A stretch of DNA of 64,000 nt from Branchiostoma floridae (GCF_000003815.2 NC_049984.1:27448631-27512630), one strand, 5' to 3'; counted from the stretch's first letter, positions 36,208 through 48,897 are shown. The notes: generated from the letters alone by a model not told the origin. A program made the numbers and translations.

Positions 36208-36751
36208 CTACCTTTGAAAACTATTTCTTTACATTCAAATCTTACACCTTGTACTTCTGCTTCACAAAGAAGGTTCAATGTATTATGCAATTGTGATGAA
36301 ATAGGCAATCTGTGCCTCACATTTGGGGAAATGTCACCGTCAGTACAAACGTTTGTCTTCCCACTGATTAATTGATACTTAGACATGTTATTCTTTTCCC
36401 TTGTTATTACATACAGGTAACTTGTAAAAATGAGTCAAATGAATCAGGTTCCACTGCATTTGTAACTGTCAGTCATTTTCATTTATTCTTTCTTGAATTA
36501 CGCCTTTACAGTATGTTGCTAGTGAAAGTCTGTTTAAGTCTGATGAAAATGGGACCTTAGCTTTACATGAAGCCTACTTTGCCCGTATTTTCTCATCTAA
36601 AGACTTAAGAAATGTGTCTCAATATTCTTAATGTTTCAGGTTTAGGCTATGGCGCTTTGGTTTCCTCGGCTTTTTGTTTCGTCGCCTTCATTTGTACCTT
36701 GGTGTGTTATCTGTTGTTGCGTTGCCAGTTCAAATTTAGTTCGGTTCTATA

Positions 36752-37130
36752 TTAATTGTATATTACTTCATCTAGATCGGTGACACCCTCTCTGTCAGAA
36801 TATAAATTGTCATGGCACCCTTCTTGCTCCACCGCATGTTTTTCTCGATTGAGTCTTTGATATGCTCTATACCAAGAGACTTCATAGACTGCATTAATCT
36901 CAAGGAGAGGTCTGTCATACTTAGTACCCTTGGATTGTTGAAGAGATAATTCCGTATGAATTGGAATACGCAGTATCCAAAGCAGACTCAAATGGATGTT
37001 GCCTTATATCCCCTTCATTGTCACATGGTCCCGTACTTCTAGAGTATGCTCGGTAGCATGATCTGTGGTATTGGCCTTCTGCTGTTATAAGGTCTCTGGG
37101 AGCCAGACTTATCATTCTGAAATCCATTTT
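36752..37130 (-). pseudogene. transposon-associated fragment
   Basis: The minus strand reads ISLAPRDLITAEGQYHRSCY then RAYSRS, and after a frameshift YEVSWYRAYQRLNREKHAVE. An 'RDL..AE..YHRSCYR.Y' motif is familiar to me from lancelet and cnidarian transposon proteins; the class is not known. Confidence 0.35.
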
Positions 37131-37764
37131 TGTTTCTGTGGCCTGTCGTATCTTCTTATCGGATGGTGGAACTTGTGGGGTGGCGTAATTAAGCAGAAGA
37201 CAATCAGTCAGACTTCTAGGACATGGGTACTTCTCTGCATAGGTGAATGCATAAAGGTCCTGGCCTAGATTGAATAGATTACAAAGCTTCGTTAGTACAT
37301 AAGGTACAAAGGGCTCTGACCATTCGTCTCGTACAAACTGTATTAGATTATAACTTACATTTAGGATTGAGGTTCACTGGTTTGTCTCCACCTGCGCTGC
37401 CGTACTTAGCCTTACGATTAAACAGAGACGCCAGAACTTCCGTGTGTTTTCTGGCCTTTGTGGTGCTGGGCTTCATGGGCTTCCGGGATTTTTCTGTAGT
37501 GTAATACATAAAAATGGGATTGCTTTAACAAGATGCTGAGATCAGACACTGCATGTCCTCTCCATCTACTATATTATCTAATCTATCTATACTGAGACTA
37601 TACTATAAAGGGTGGTTTTAACAGATACAGAGGTGTGAAACATTAATATGTCATCCTGATAATGATATGCTGGGAGTGTTGTTATTCATGCAAGGTGTAT
37701 GAAAAATTGTTGGCATGGTGCGAAAAGTTGGAACAATATTTTCACACTGACAGAAAGAAAGTGG

Positions 37765-37845
37765 GGACTTTGGGGACTGTGCCTCTGGCTCAGTGGGGGC
37801 TGGTTCAGCTTTGTTAGTTAGTTGGGTGTGTTGGATGTTCTTAGT
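37765..37845 (+). repeat. second copy of the 30315-30395 repeat
   Basis: GGGGACTGTGCCTCTGGCTC then AGTGGGGGCTGGTTCAGCTT is identical to 30328-30375, followed by similar GTGTTGGATGTT. Confidence 0.7.
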
Positions 37846-38029
37846 TATCAGTTGCTGACGTAAGGAATGGCACTAACAAAGCCAGGTAGGTTTTGAGGTC
37901 GCAGACTTGCACAAAGCAGATGTTTCTGAAAAGTGTATAAAAGTTGTAAGGATTTGTCAAAACAAGCACTATGCCAATTTTACATATATTGAAATATGTT
38001 ACATTTCTCTAGCCTCTTATTGCATAAAA

Positions 38030-38165
38030 AAAAGGGGCGCGGCCACCGCCTGGTCCCCATCGCCCACGGCCTGGCGCACTGCCTGGTCCCCAGCGTCCAC
38101 CTGGTCCGTGTCCACCTGGCCCCCCGCATCCATGTGCACCTGGCACACAGAGTCCCCTTGAATAT
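38030..38165 (-). CDS. possible low-complexity exon
   Basis: A GC-rich 120-bp segment with a 9-12 bp periodicity; minus-strand frames read VHMDAGGQVDTDQVDAGDQA or a Gly/Pro-rich alternative. It could be a minisatellite or an exon of the gene at 38.5-41.3 kb. Confidence 0.25.
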
Positions 38166-38472
38166 TCAATAAATACTTAAAGAGTAGAATGAGCGCAAGG
38201 TGTTCTGAGATTGACCACATAAAAAGAAAAATCAGTGAGTAATTTTAACTTACGTGAGTCAGCAAGTGTGTTTGTATCTACATAGCGGGTAGACTGCCGC
38301 CCTTCTACTGAACAAATCAGTATGCGAGTAAGGATATCAGCATCTAAATGTGGAAAACCAAAATTCCAGAACGAAAAAAGGCAGTAAACCGAATTGTCAT
38401 TCAGAAAACATTCTAGTAGTCAACCAATGACACATGACCAGAAAACTGAGAATTGATTGTTTTAGTTCTTAC

Positions 38473-41296
38473 CAGGTGGTGTTGGACTGTGGTGTTTTTC
38501 ATCCTGTCCAGGTTGTTGTAGGATAGATGTTCTGGTGAGGTGATGTGGCTCCTCAAACCAAACATACAACCAGAATGGCTCTCCGCGCTTTGCTAAGAAA
38601 TAAAGATCAATAGATATCAATAATATAATATAATATTATGATATGGCAAATGTAGTTAGACACAACGTCATTGTTGTAAATTTGCATATACTTACTGAAG
38701 CCTGCTGGTCGACCTCGCAATCATAAAGATGGACTGGGTTATCAGAGAAACGCGCATATCAGTCAACGTATTTGAGCATGAGCACTGTTTGACATTAGTG
38801 ATTGATCTCCAAACAAACAAGGCGGTGCTTGTGGTAAGAGTAGAAGGCGGAAAAAAGGAGAGAATTATGTGCCTGTTCATTTTATATTACTTTTTTGTTT
38901 TGTTTTGTTATTTTATCAAGCAGCTACCGACGCACTGGAAGCAGCAACCTCACTCCTCACTGTGGAAAGAAATGAAGGAAATTGACAGATTTTACAGTAT
39001 ATGTAAACTGCAGTATTGACTAGATGATGATGATGATTGACCAGCAATGTGACACTTGCAGGGAGTAGAAATGTCTCTTCAATTATTCAACAATTAAACA
39101 TCTTGGCGGAAAAGTGTGATAAAATTCTTACCACATATAGACAGCAATGTCCGCACCAAACAGGTGCCAGGACTCGACAACGAACAAGTCTGATGAAGCG
39201 AACAGGTTGAAGTCAGCAGCCGTTGCGCTACAAGCAAAAGGTTTAAAAAAAAACAAAGAATACTAAAATACCGTAAATGCAGAAACTTTCGCGGTGGTTT
39301 AATGTTCGCGGCTTGGACGGTGGCCGCTTCACCGCGAACTTAAAACCACCGGGAACATTTTCCATGGCAATAAGATACTACATGGTACCGTGTGATGGGG
39401 CTAACACAAACCGAGCAAAATCCGTTTTACCTTGAAATTAAATCCCCAAGAACTTCAATGCATCAACAGTAATAAATGTCTCATCTGAGCAACACCCCTA
39501 ATTAAGAAAAATCAAGGCAAAAAATTCCTAAACAAACTATAGACTCAATTTATCATCACAATTTACTTACGAAGCGTTGAGCTGTGAGGCAAACTCATAG
39601 CTGACCTCCTGGACCTGGCTAAAGCGGTAAATCAGGTCCTTCACGTCCTTGGGATTGTCCACGAAGTTGTGGTGATCAACAAACTGTATGATGTGCATAG
39701 AAAAATAGCATGTGAATTTGTCATTCCCTTGTTCAGTTACAAGCATTTGCCACCAAAAAGATACAAAAATAGAATTTATGCAGCAGTATCAAGATCACAA
39801 AATGGTCACAAGGGCTCCAAATTGCCTATCTAATAAAGGATAAAAATATCCACAGATTAAAGAAAAAGACGACATGCATCTGCACTAGTGAAATGCTTCA
39901 CCTTCTTATGCTGCCTCCTTGATGTTAACAAACCCAATACTAAGTTTTGATTACCAACTATAACATAGAATGTCAGTATAGTAACATGCATGTGACAACT
40001 AGAATGACTGATGATGCATTGTGAAATACAGTATGGACTCAGAAAGCCAAAATCAAGGAAATGTTTCCTCAACGAAAACAAATAAAGGTGGCTTTTGCTC
40101 TGTTCCTTATGAACGATCCAAATTGTTATTTTAATAATAAACGTAATACTGAATTCTGAGTGTTTCTAAAGCTACTGGTATGTAAGGCAGATGCCGTTAC
40201 CGAAACCCCAGTATACATCTATTGTTTGTAACTCAATAATGAACCCTGGCTTAACTTGTTTACATTTGTATACATTGAAGAAAATTTTGATATCGTTCAC
40301 ATGATCGCATGTGTGTTGTTTTTGCATCACTCCTTGTTCTTTATATCTTACAATGTATTTCGAAGTCGGCCGTGAAAATTACAAGTATGCATTTGGGGAG
40401 GGGGGCACATTTGTAACATACACATCCGCGGAGCAGTAGATTCGCGGCACAATGGTCTCCGCAAATACCGCGAAACTAAAAGCACCCCGGAAATCACAGT
40501 ATGGAGAGCAGTGACCAAGCCGACATACTTTTAAAAAAGAGAAGGTGTCCTTCACAGTTTGAGTGGTTCAAAACTACATCTATTTTCGCCATACCTGGGG
40601 CAATTGCTATAAATTGAGGCCCTGTCTGGAATTATGAAGATTGTCCATGTTTGGTTACAGACCTCGTTGGAGATAAAGGTTGTGGCTTTTCCATATTTCC
40701 ACCATATCATAACGTAATGCTTATCAATGGAAAGACAAAGGTACAGGTCAAATTTGGGCCCCTTGTATGAGACCTAGGTACTGTAGCAGACATACTCTTT
40801 TTTGATCTTAAGAACTACATGTGCTATAATCTTGACATTTAGATAGAAGATAGCGGGTAACATAAGGGGAGAATCTTATTTGGATTGAGATCATGTCATG
40901 GTCAGCGCTGTAGTTATATCTGCTTGGATGGACTGTTATGGTTGACAGTGACCTTGAGATAGCATACCACAACTTTGTACCCACCCGTAGCCTCCATGCA
41001 TCCATTTGCTGTGTATAACTTGTTGGCGACGGTCGGATGGTTGTTAATGTCTTCCAGCAGGTCTGTCTGTAACATAATTATTAATGGACATATTTAATTC
41101 TATTGACATTGATATAACAAATGTCATGTAACAATATGGTTATAATTGGATGTATATTTTGTTATACATGCTTAAACATGGTTTTATTTGTGGTTTTTAT
41201 AAAATGATAATCGGTTGCATGTACCATGAGTTTGTTTCCTCGGGCTTTGTGCAGGCTTATTCTTGGAAACTCTTGTCCGTCGTTGGTATCATTTAG
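38473..41296 (-). CDS. unrecognised multi-exon gene, partial
   Basis: Exons on the minus strand: 41296-41225 (LNDTNDGQEFPRISLHKARG; 24 codons), 41066-40968 (TDLLEDINNHPTVANKLYTA; 33 codons), 39683-39571 (FVDHHNFVDNPKDVKDLIYR..SQLNA) and 39227-39132 (ATAADFNLFASSDLFVVESW, then HLFGADIAVYM). These four join in phase with good splice sites. A further likely exon, 38592-38473 (KRGEPFWLYVWFEEPHHLTR), is out of phase with the fourth, so an intermediate exon is missing. I do not recognise the protein; no membrane segment or known motif stands out. The consistent splicing argues for a real, host-like or intron-bearing mobile gene. Confidence 0.55.
39271..39472. mobile_element. MITE family 3, copy 2, decayed
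   Basis: TACCGTAAATGCAGAAACTT and TTCGCGGTGG start it; TTCAATGCATCAACAGTA ends it. It lies in an intron of the unrecognised minus-strand gene. Confidence 0.65.
40080..40960. other. intron-like sequence, MITE fragment only
   Basis: Between exons of the unrecognised minus-strand gene. A family 3 MITE fragment lies at 40425-40505. Confidence 0.5.
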
Positions 41297-42270
41297 CTGA
41301 AATAAAGCATATGTACTGTAAGATCATTTTGATGGTAATTGGATCAGAAGGTTTTTGCACCCGTTGATATAGTGTTATTTTCGACAGATAGGAGTTTTTA
41401 GCTAAGACCTACCCCCATGTTGATATTTTTATAGTCCTTCCTTCCTCAGCTAGGTAAAAATGTTCAAGAGTGCAAGAAGACACTTCCCTTCCGTTCGGAT
41501 ATTATCTTTGTGTTATACTTTTTCAGGATTTTCGTTTCGAAGCAGATCTGTCTCTCCAAGTAGAAGAGATTTTAAAGGTTGACAATGCTGCACAATACAG
41601 GCTGAATGTTTGTTAATAGACCAAAGCTATGTTATTCTTATGATAAACAAACAACACCTATCATCATTTATAGATTTGCGCCACGAAACTGAGAGCGCCA
41701 CGCCCCCTTATTCTACTCATTGCTTGTGGAGTGTGAACGGATTGACGGAAGCTAAGTTCAGTAGTACATATATTTTGGTCTTTTTATTGGCCCTGAGGTG
41801 GTAATAACTGAGATATAATTGTCTAGAAATAGGTAGAACATGGCAACAAGATCGACAGCACGATTCGAGTAACCAATCCGGAGTAAGGATAGAGCGCCAA
41901 CGAGAGGCAGAGTCCACCTGTCGCCTCTCTCTAGCAAACTGAACTACTTCCAACTCTGATGGTCCTACTGACAACTGTGGGGGTGGAGGTGGACTCCTCA
42001 TAAAACATATTACTTTACACTTGGATACACATTACTTTACAATGTGATGTGCAATTCAATTGATAGCTAAGATGCAGAAAAAAATAATTAGACTGCTGTT
42101 ATCTGTGCAACCCCTTATCAAAGTTACCATCAGATCAATGCAACTGTAATACATTTAACGCATCGGCCGGTTTGCGCCATAGAATAAATTGTAATAACTG
42201 AAGTCAGAGATCATCAATCATCAAGACTAAACCTAAAGTGGATCTTTAGATATCAGAATGATACAGTAAC

Positions 42271-42985
42271 TTACGTTTGTGTAGGTTGCAGACGTAAAAT
42301 TGTTAGCTGATAGCTGGTTTCCTTGATGTTGTCTGGTGCAATTCGTTGACTATGTACGAACATGCTAATCGATTCTGCCTCAGTGCAGTTCTCCAAGTGC
42401 TGTCTCATTTGCCTTTGGTTGAACTGTACTATGAATGGATCGGTTTCCTTTACAGTAACAGGGATTACTCCATCTTGCTCTTCAGTAAAACTGTCAAACA
42501 TTAGTGAGTTGCTGTCGCAGCTCAGCATTTATAGATGGACTTGTTGCTGATCTGCCTGGAGTACCACTGTATCTCGTAACCCATCAATGCATGTGCTTGG
42601 CATTGCAACAATAAGTTCAGCCATTGCTCTAGCTGTATGAGCACTCTGTCCTCTCGTGTCAAACCGATGTTGTTGATCGTAACCCATTTACCATTCTCCT
42701 ACATCTATTCAGTTGTTTCAGCATCCAAGTCTCGATGTGTGTCACTGTTGTCTCCAGCTCTTTCTTTTGCTCCACAGTAGTATCCAGGCTCACATTGACC
42801 TGAAAGGTAGACCTCATCATTTCCGCATGATGGCCAACCAACCCTCCTTGATCCTCCGCCTTCCACTTTCGGCGCTTGGCCAGCCGCCCAATTTGCAACA
42901 GCCATGAGTCGTAGTGGGCACTTCGCCCTGAGTTGGCCAAGAGGGAATCACACTTTGCCTCCATTTTTCTCTCGTCCTTGATCAC
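42271..42985 (-). CDS. unrecognised coding segments, minus strand
   Basis: 42985-42660 gives an Arg/Lys/Glu-rich, probably coiled-coil frame (MEAKCDSLLANSGRSAHYDS ... TVEQKKELETTVTHIETWML). 42528-42271 gives KETDPFIVQFNQRQMRQHLE then NCTEAES. They could be upstream exons of the gene at 38.5-41.3 kb, or separate transposon pieces; the joins are not determined. Confidence 0.3.
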
Positions 42986-43604
42986 ATCAACACAGCTTCC
43001 CTTCCGTCAAATCCGCTGTGACCCACTTCCGACACCAGTGTAACAACGGCAACCGTTTATACCCCAGGCCCTAGGCTCCCTCTCGACTGTCTCCGTACTC
43101 TTGTCTCAATGCGAACCTAAAGCGAGGAGTAAATTTCTGTTTGCTTTTCTAAGATTTCTGTAGGGTAATACGTGAAAGGATTGTCGGTAATTTGTAATGT
43201 TTTTATAGTATAATTTCTGCGCACTAAGTTATCCCCTAACTCTATCCATCTTGCTCTCAACTTGTCAAACCAATTTGCATGTATTTTAGAAAACTTGTCC
43301 TACGCTGACATGCCTGGCTCACTGAGATTCAGCGATACGTCCAGCACATGCATTACAGATATAGGAGCCACGTGGCTTCTTGTTTGTTGGGATCAGAGGC
43401 TTATCCAACAACAGGTCTCCTCGGTACTCGAGACCTTCCCTGGCCTTCTGGCATACCTTTTCAAACAAGGGGCATCGAAAATGCTATACTATAGTTTCGT
43501 AATCCCCTTTTAAAGCAGCCACTATAACAACACTAACCTGTAGAATAGAAGAGAGTAATAATTTTCAGGTTTCATTCAACTGATATAGCTGAGTATGCCC
43601 ATTG

Positions 43605-44120
43605 TCGTCAATTCACCGTATTGGTGTGGTGGATCTGTATACGTAGGTCAACAGTAGGTGTGGATGGATCTTGGTGACATTTTGCAGCAACCTGTTTGCT
43701 TTGCCGTAGAATGTGTCCAGTTTGTCCAAATGCCTCTGGGACTTTGCGCCTCAGCTCGACTTGGTTTTTTATTCTCAGTACACAGATATTAACCACCCGT
43801 CCGTCCGCTTCCACCCAAGTCCTTCTAACAGTAATTCATGATAAAATATCAAGACACGGAACTGTAATGTTTCAGCTGCCTTAGAATGCATCCAGTTTGC
43901 TATCTGTTTAACATCGAACTTTGCTAACAGATCTCGCTTGAACCAGGGAAACGACCATACTGCCTGCCTGCCTGATAGTCAAGGACTGGTCGTATTGCTG
44001 AACAAGCTTCAATATGTACTGAGTGGGGTACAAATTCAAATTTTCCTACTTTGACTCTTTTCTTGTCATCCAAAAATGCAACCATGTCATTCTTTTTTGG
44101 TTTACTGTTGCCTCCTCTTC
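43605..44120 (-). pseudogene. degenerate unrecognised coding sequence
   Basis: 44110-43925 minus reads KKNDMVAFLDDKKRVKVGKF then EFVPHSVHIEACSAIR with a stop afterwards. 43814-43608 reads EADGRVVNICVLRIKNQVEL and FGQTGHILRQSKQVAAKCHQ. Stops between the pieces make a working gene unlikely. Confidence 0.35.
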
Positions 44121-44542
44121 TCTTCTTCTGTGCTACACAGGGCTGCTGACTCTGTTCTCTCTTTTTTCCTTTGTTAGTTACCTATTGAAAAGATACATTT
44201 GAAAAACTATAAGGACAAACTATGGAACCACTGTGGCATTGCTACGTTGAAGTTCGTATCACAGAGAATCAAGATGCAACTTTGCCTTTTTCTATGAATA
44301 AAAGATTATAGGAGGATTTGCTTTACAATTATGATTAAAAAAAAATAAATGACCTATTGGCAAAGAAGGTTCTCTGAACATTTTTGCTTCACAAAAAGTA
44401 TCATCATCATGTCATGTTCATCTGCTATTTAGGTAGAGGATATGAGGTGATTGATTCACTGGGGTACTACAGTGTATTTGAAATATTATGCATAAGATAT
44501 ATAGGATAAATACAGATATAACAGTAATGTAATTACTCACAG

Positions 44543-44942
44543 GAGGACAGTTGAGCTCCTTGTTTAGCAGCCTCTGCAGTGCTGTCCTCTGCCCTTCATC
44601 TGATGTTGGTGGAACAGGTGGCAAAGGCTGGAGGTTGTGGAGAAACCAGGATGGAGGTGGAGGATTGGTGGTGGATGGCTGTTGGATTATCTAAAAATGT
44701 CTGCCACTGCTGGTAGTTGAGATGGTCCCTCATTTTTTCGATTGATGATCTTAATTTCTTCAGGTCTTCTTCCTCGAAGTGTTGGCTCCACAAAGGATGG
44801 CTGTCCGGTTGGTATCTGCTGCTTGCCATCAACTTCCTTGAATAGTTGGAGATCTGGGTCCGTTGAGGATGGTCGCCACACAGTGTCGGTTGACCACATC
44901 TTGTGCTGGATGTTGACGTGTTCACTCCTATCTTTAGTAAAC
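44543..44942 (-). pseudogene. exon-like segment with frame changes
   Basis: It begins after acceptor tttttcag (44943) and ends at a good donor (CCTCCT/GTGAGT). Three successive frames look coding: FTKDRSEHVNIQHKMWSTDT; EEEDLKKLRSSIEKMRDHLN; and a Pro-rich PPPPSWFLHNLQPLPPVPPT then SDEGQRTALQRLLNKEL. Two frameshifts, or sequencing errors, would be needed to read it through. Confidence 0.35.
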
Positions 44943-45059
44943 CTGAAAAAGAGGTAATCTTTTTGTGGGCTTGTTTGTCATCATGGAAATGATGTCATTA
45001 AGAAGCTGAAGTTTAGCATCATTTTTTTAGACTGGGGCAGCCGCTCACTATAAATGCTG

Positions 45060-45434
45060 TTAAGGCCACACCAATTTAATTTCTTGGTTCACGGATTCGC
45101 TCGCTCCGATTTTTTGGGAAAAAAAATAAAAATAAAAATTATCATTCAGCAAATTTTCACCATTAATGAAACCATTCACCAAATTTCTGGTGTAGCAAAT
45201 TGGCCTTTATATCATAAGCTCCTTAAAATCAACAAACAGGTGCTGTTACTGTACAGTAATAGTGGTTTTGTACTTTTTTTAAGCTGAAAACTTTTTATTC
45301 TTTATATTTTGGATTAGCCCTTACCTTTACCCCAACCATTTAACAATTTTTATTTTTATTTTTATTTCGCCCTTTCGCTCCATATTTCTTATGAAAAAAT
45401 CCGTGAACCAAGGAATTAAATTGGTGTGGCCTAA
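45060..45434. mobile_element. MITE family 4, single copy
   Basis: About 36-bp terminal inverted repeats: TTAAGGCCACACCAATTTAA at the left and TTAAATTGGTGTGGCCTAA at the right, extended by TTGGTTCACGGAT / ATCCGTGAACCAA. AT-rich interior, no coding. TTAA/TAA at the ends suggests a TTAA-type target. Confidence 0.8.
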
Positions 45435-45439
45435 CCATT

Positions 45440-46160
45440 GTTTGCCATTATTTGTCCCAATGAGCTCTCGTGCAAGCACTTGCAATAAACGTGTTATTCT
45501 AGTAATATCCTAATCAACATATCCACGTACATCTCCCTGCCCCACCCTTCATTCAATATTTGATGATAGTTGAGGAAATGAGCACACATTATATGTTCCT
45601 AAAGCCAGACAGAAGTGTAGCCAGTTCATATACCTGTACATATGAGGCTTGGAATGGCCTTCAATCGGGGCCAAATAATCTGCGAAATCTAGTAAGAACA
45701 GGGCATAAAGAAAGGACTCTGTATACTGTATAACTACCATACTGACCCACTAAACCCTGAGCCTCAACAGCAGTGTTGGCTGTTACATGATAAGTTACGG
45801 AACCTTAAGAGTTTGTCTCTCCGATTGCCAACCAGACACTACAGTTGCATGTAACTGTAATTGTTGCAATATTTTCGATTGACATTTTTTTTCTTTGTTT
45901 TATTACGATCTCCATTAGTGTACATTATCATGACACTACTCTTCCTGGAGTCATACATATATAATAAGATATAAATGAAATGCATGAAATGAAAAACAGC
46001 TTAACAACAAATGCGGATAAGTTAGCGTAAAATGATAAGCAGATGAAAGAAATTTCAAACTGGACATTAGGGCTTTAAGTTTTAAGGAGCGCTTTAGTCA
46101 AGAAGGGGGTATTATTTCCCTACAAATGGCAATTCCAAACCTTATAATACAAGTGAAAAC
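45440..46160. other. no gene recognised
   Basis: AT-rich; no supported feature. Confidence 0.5.
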
Positions 46161-46716
46161 TTCAACTTCTATATAAAGAACTCCAGAGGGTTGTTTGCGG
46201 TCATCAAAAAACGCATCTTGCGGATCGACTCCCATCCTCTGGAAAGGGTGAAGAATCTGCCCATGCCATAGAAATCTACTACTGCCTCTTTTCTTGATTC
46301 AAGCGTGTTGTGATCATCAAGGAAACAGCCAAGTGTTGTTCTGCTGGCCAGTGACACTACTGCCTAGGCCGTCTGACTCGGAACCATCGGTGTTGTTGTG
46401 TATCATCTTGTCTGATGTGAACAGCGCATCCATCAGGGCTCAGACTTTCGATGCTCTGTACTTGTCTGAAGGATTGGACTCGAAGGAAGCGACCTGTGCG
46501 ATGACAGGTGCTGGCACTGCCGCCAGGGTGCACCGATCAGAACTGTAATTGTAAGAAATCTAACAACATTCAAGAATCATGTTTTGCACTGGCACTCACA
46601 ACAGGGAAGTAATTTTATGAAATCATCGCATAGCAGCATTTCAGTATCTACTTCTTGTCATGGCTGGACATGTGAACTATGTAACCAGCTTAAGTTTTAT
46701 CAGTCAACTCAAGTTC

Positions 46717-47373
46717 TCATAACATTCTCAGACTGGAAGTCCCGATAGGATGTGGCGTTGGAAGGCTGGAAGCCCAGACTTCTTCTGGTGTTTGAGTTTT
46801 GAATCTTGAGTCAAACGCAATTGCCTCCTCGAAGAAGTTTGTTACTTCTAGATCTTGGTAGCGTGTTTTCAGATCCTCCCAGATCACTCTCTTTATCTTC
46901 TTAGTGAACTCAGTGTCAATTGCATCATGGGTGCACAGGTGGTTTCTCAGCTTGTCCATCATTGGTTGAACTTGGCCAGATGTTGGCTGCGACAACCGCA
47001 GGATATTGTTCAAGAAAGCGAGCAACCATGGCATACGAACTGTTCCAGCGCGTGTTACAGTCAAGCAGCAAACTTTGGCGAGGGCGATCCAGGGCTTCCT
47101 GACCGCGCCCCTCCCGGATTCCTTGGCCACTGCCGCACTTGGCTTGTAGCTGTCGTTATCATCCTTGTCTTGACTTATGGTGCTTGATTTGCCAGCTATC
47201 TCATCGTTGGCCACTGTCGCACTTGGCGTGTAGCTGTCTTTATCATCCTTGTCTTGACTTATGATGAATGATGTGTCAGCTATCTCATCATTGGGTATCT
47301 GGCAAGCAGGGTGTTCTTTGACCTGGTCAATGTTTACTCTTTGCAGTTTTGATGTTTTATTGTTCATCAACAC
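46717..47373 (-). pseudogene. hAT-type transposase fragment
   Basis: A 218-codon frame ends with PMMDKLRNHLCTHDAIDTEF, then TKKIKRVIWEDLKTRYQD and FFEEAIAFDSRFK, the ZBED-like hAT pattern. The preceding hallmark CNTRWNSSYAMVARFLEQYP lies in another frame (about 47065-46995), so there is a frameshift. The N-terminal part contains a 33-36 codon tandem repeat (NDEIA..S.ISQDKDD.DSY.PSA.VA). The dimerisation C-terminus is not intact. Confidence 0.65.
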
Positions 47374-47659
47374 AACTGTCTTCCCCTTGACTTCCTGAAC
47401 CGAAGCTCTTTTGGGGCATCTCTGCGACTTTGACTCTTTATATTTAAGGACTTTGATGCTTCACTCATTTCTCCGACATGTTTTGCACCTTGTGTGCAGC
47501 ACATGTGAATGCGTAAACCGTCTTCTTTCTTGCGTTTTCCTTATTGGACAGGGTATCCCAGTCTGGAATCATGGATTCAAGCTTTTCCTCTTTCATTTTA
47601 AGAACAGTCTTGTAACTTTGGTTTCTATAGCAGCTCTATGCTTCATATGTGTCAGGATT

Positions 47660-48560
47660 TGACGTACATGTGCAAAACTTGTATCCACCCCAGTCTTCAA
47701 ATCCTCTTGGCGCCTATTTTGTAGTCAGTGTTAGTAATAGAAATGGGTCTCCACATATGTGATGATCATCATTTCCTTAAAATTGAGATAACATCCTACC
47801 TTTTGAATTTGTCCTTTTACAAAGCTTTCGTTGAGGGAACCTAGGAGTCCTTTTCTGTTCTTGACCCCATTAAGACAACAAGGTACCTTGAGACCAGAAT
47901 TCAGGCAACAATCGGTGCAATTTGGTAGATATGGGACTTTCTATATCCCATGGGCATTAACGCTACCGTGTTATCTCCACCGAGGAGCGATTCCAGATCC
48001 ATATACTGCTCATGTCAGTTTACAACTTCGAGAGGTGTTGGCATGGACAGGAAAAAATAATTTAGGTTAAAGTCTGACGGGGATTTTAGTTCAGAGACTT
48101 GAGACCACATATTTAGGAGTACCATTATCAATTAGACAGATGGTGGTTTCAAGTTTGAATACAAGTTATATCCTTGGATGCCCTTAGTTTAAGCTTATGT
48201 ACAACAGAAATACGCTACTTTGCGCATAAAGGTGAACTGGCATTAGATCTTTTTCTTCAACTTACCATCAGGACAAATCATTGATTAATAATAAATTAAT
48301 GATAAACATACAGAATTCAGGTCTGTCGCTCAGGATGTCGAAAACATGGTCGGTCTCCATGAACCCACCCGGGAAGGGAAAATCATGTCCACCATCAGCT
48401 GGAACAGGGACAGATGGCATCATGTCCAAATCAGTTTCGTTACACTCCACACCCTACTCCACATCCCATGCTGACTGGTGGATCGTATGGAGGGCTGTCC
48501 AATCTGCGGAATGGGTGTGCCTGGTTATTCTTCTACACCTGTCTCTTCTGCCATGTTAGC
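47660..48560. other. no gene recognised
   Basis: Nothing beyond short frames; likely eroded transposon sequence. Confidence 0.45.
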
Positions 48561-48588
48561 TTGACGTGGACTCTCCGGCGATGAGACC

Positions 48589-48897
48589 TCACAAGATGAT
48601 GTGGGTCATCCAGGTGAGTGTTCTGGGGATGACTAAACCGATAAACTCAATAGTTGTAGTATTAGAGGGAAGATGTTGAGGGAACAAGGTAACAAAGTGG
48701 TCAGGGTTAAAGTCTCTCAGGATTACGTCCGCAACAAATGGTACACATGTCCTTGACTCGGTGTCAGCATTGAGTACAGCTACGTTACGCCCCAAAATGT
48801 CACGGGTAAAGCGATTCCTGTGCAACCGTCTGATGGATTGGAATGTTAAGGGCAACACCGACAGCAATGATCTGAAAGGTCGCACTCCAGTCCCCAT
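48589..48897 (-). CDS. unrecognised reading frame
   Basis: 102 codons with RFTRDILGRNVAVLNADTES and PFVADVILRDFNPDHFVTLF. Exon-like composition; family unknown; surrounded by transposon remains. Confidence 0.25.
   Translation of the reverse strand: MGTGVRPFRSLLSVLPLTFQSIRRLHRNRFTRDILGRNVAVLNADTESRTCVPFVADVILRDFNPDHFVTLFPQHLPSNTTTIEFIGLVIPRTLTWMTHIIL

Noticed and set aside
37907-38161. Trp-Ser-Pro repeat protein on the plus strand
   Set aside because: A local repeat in a GC-rich block; minus-strand readings are at least as plausible, and neither is proven.
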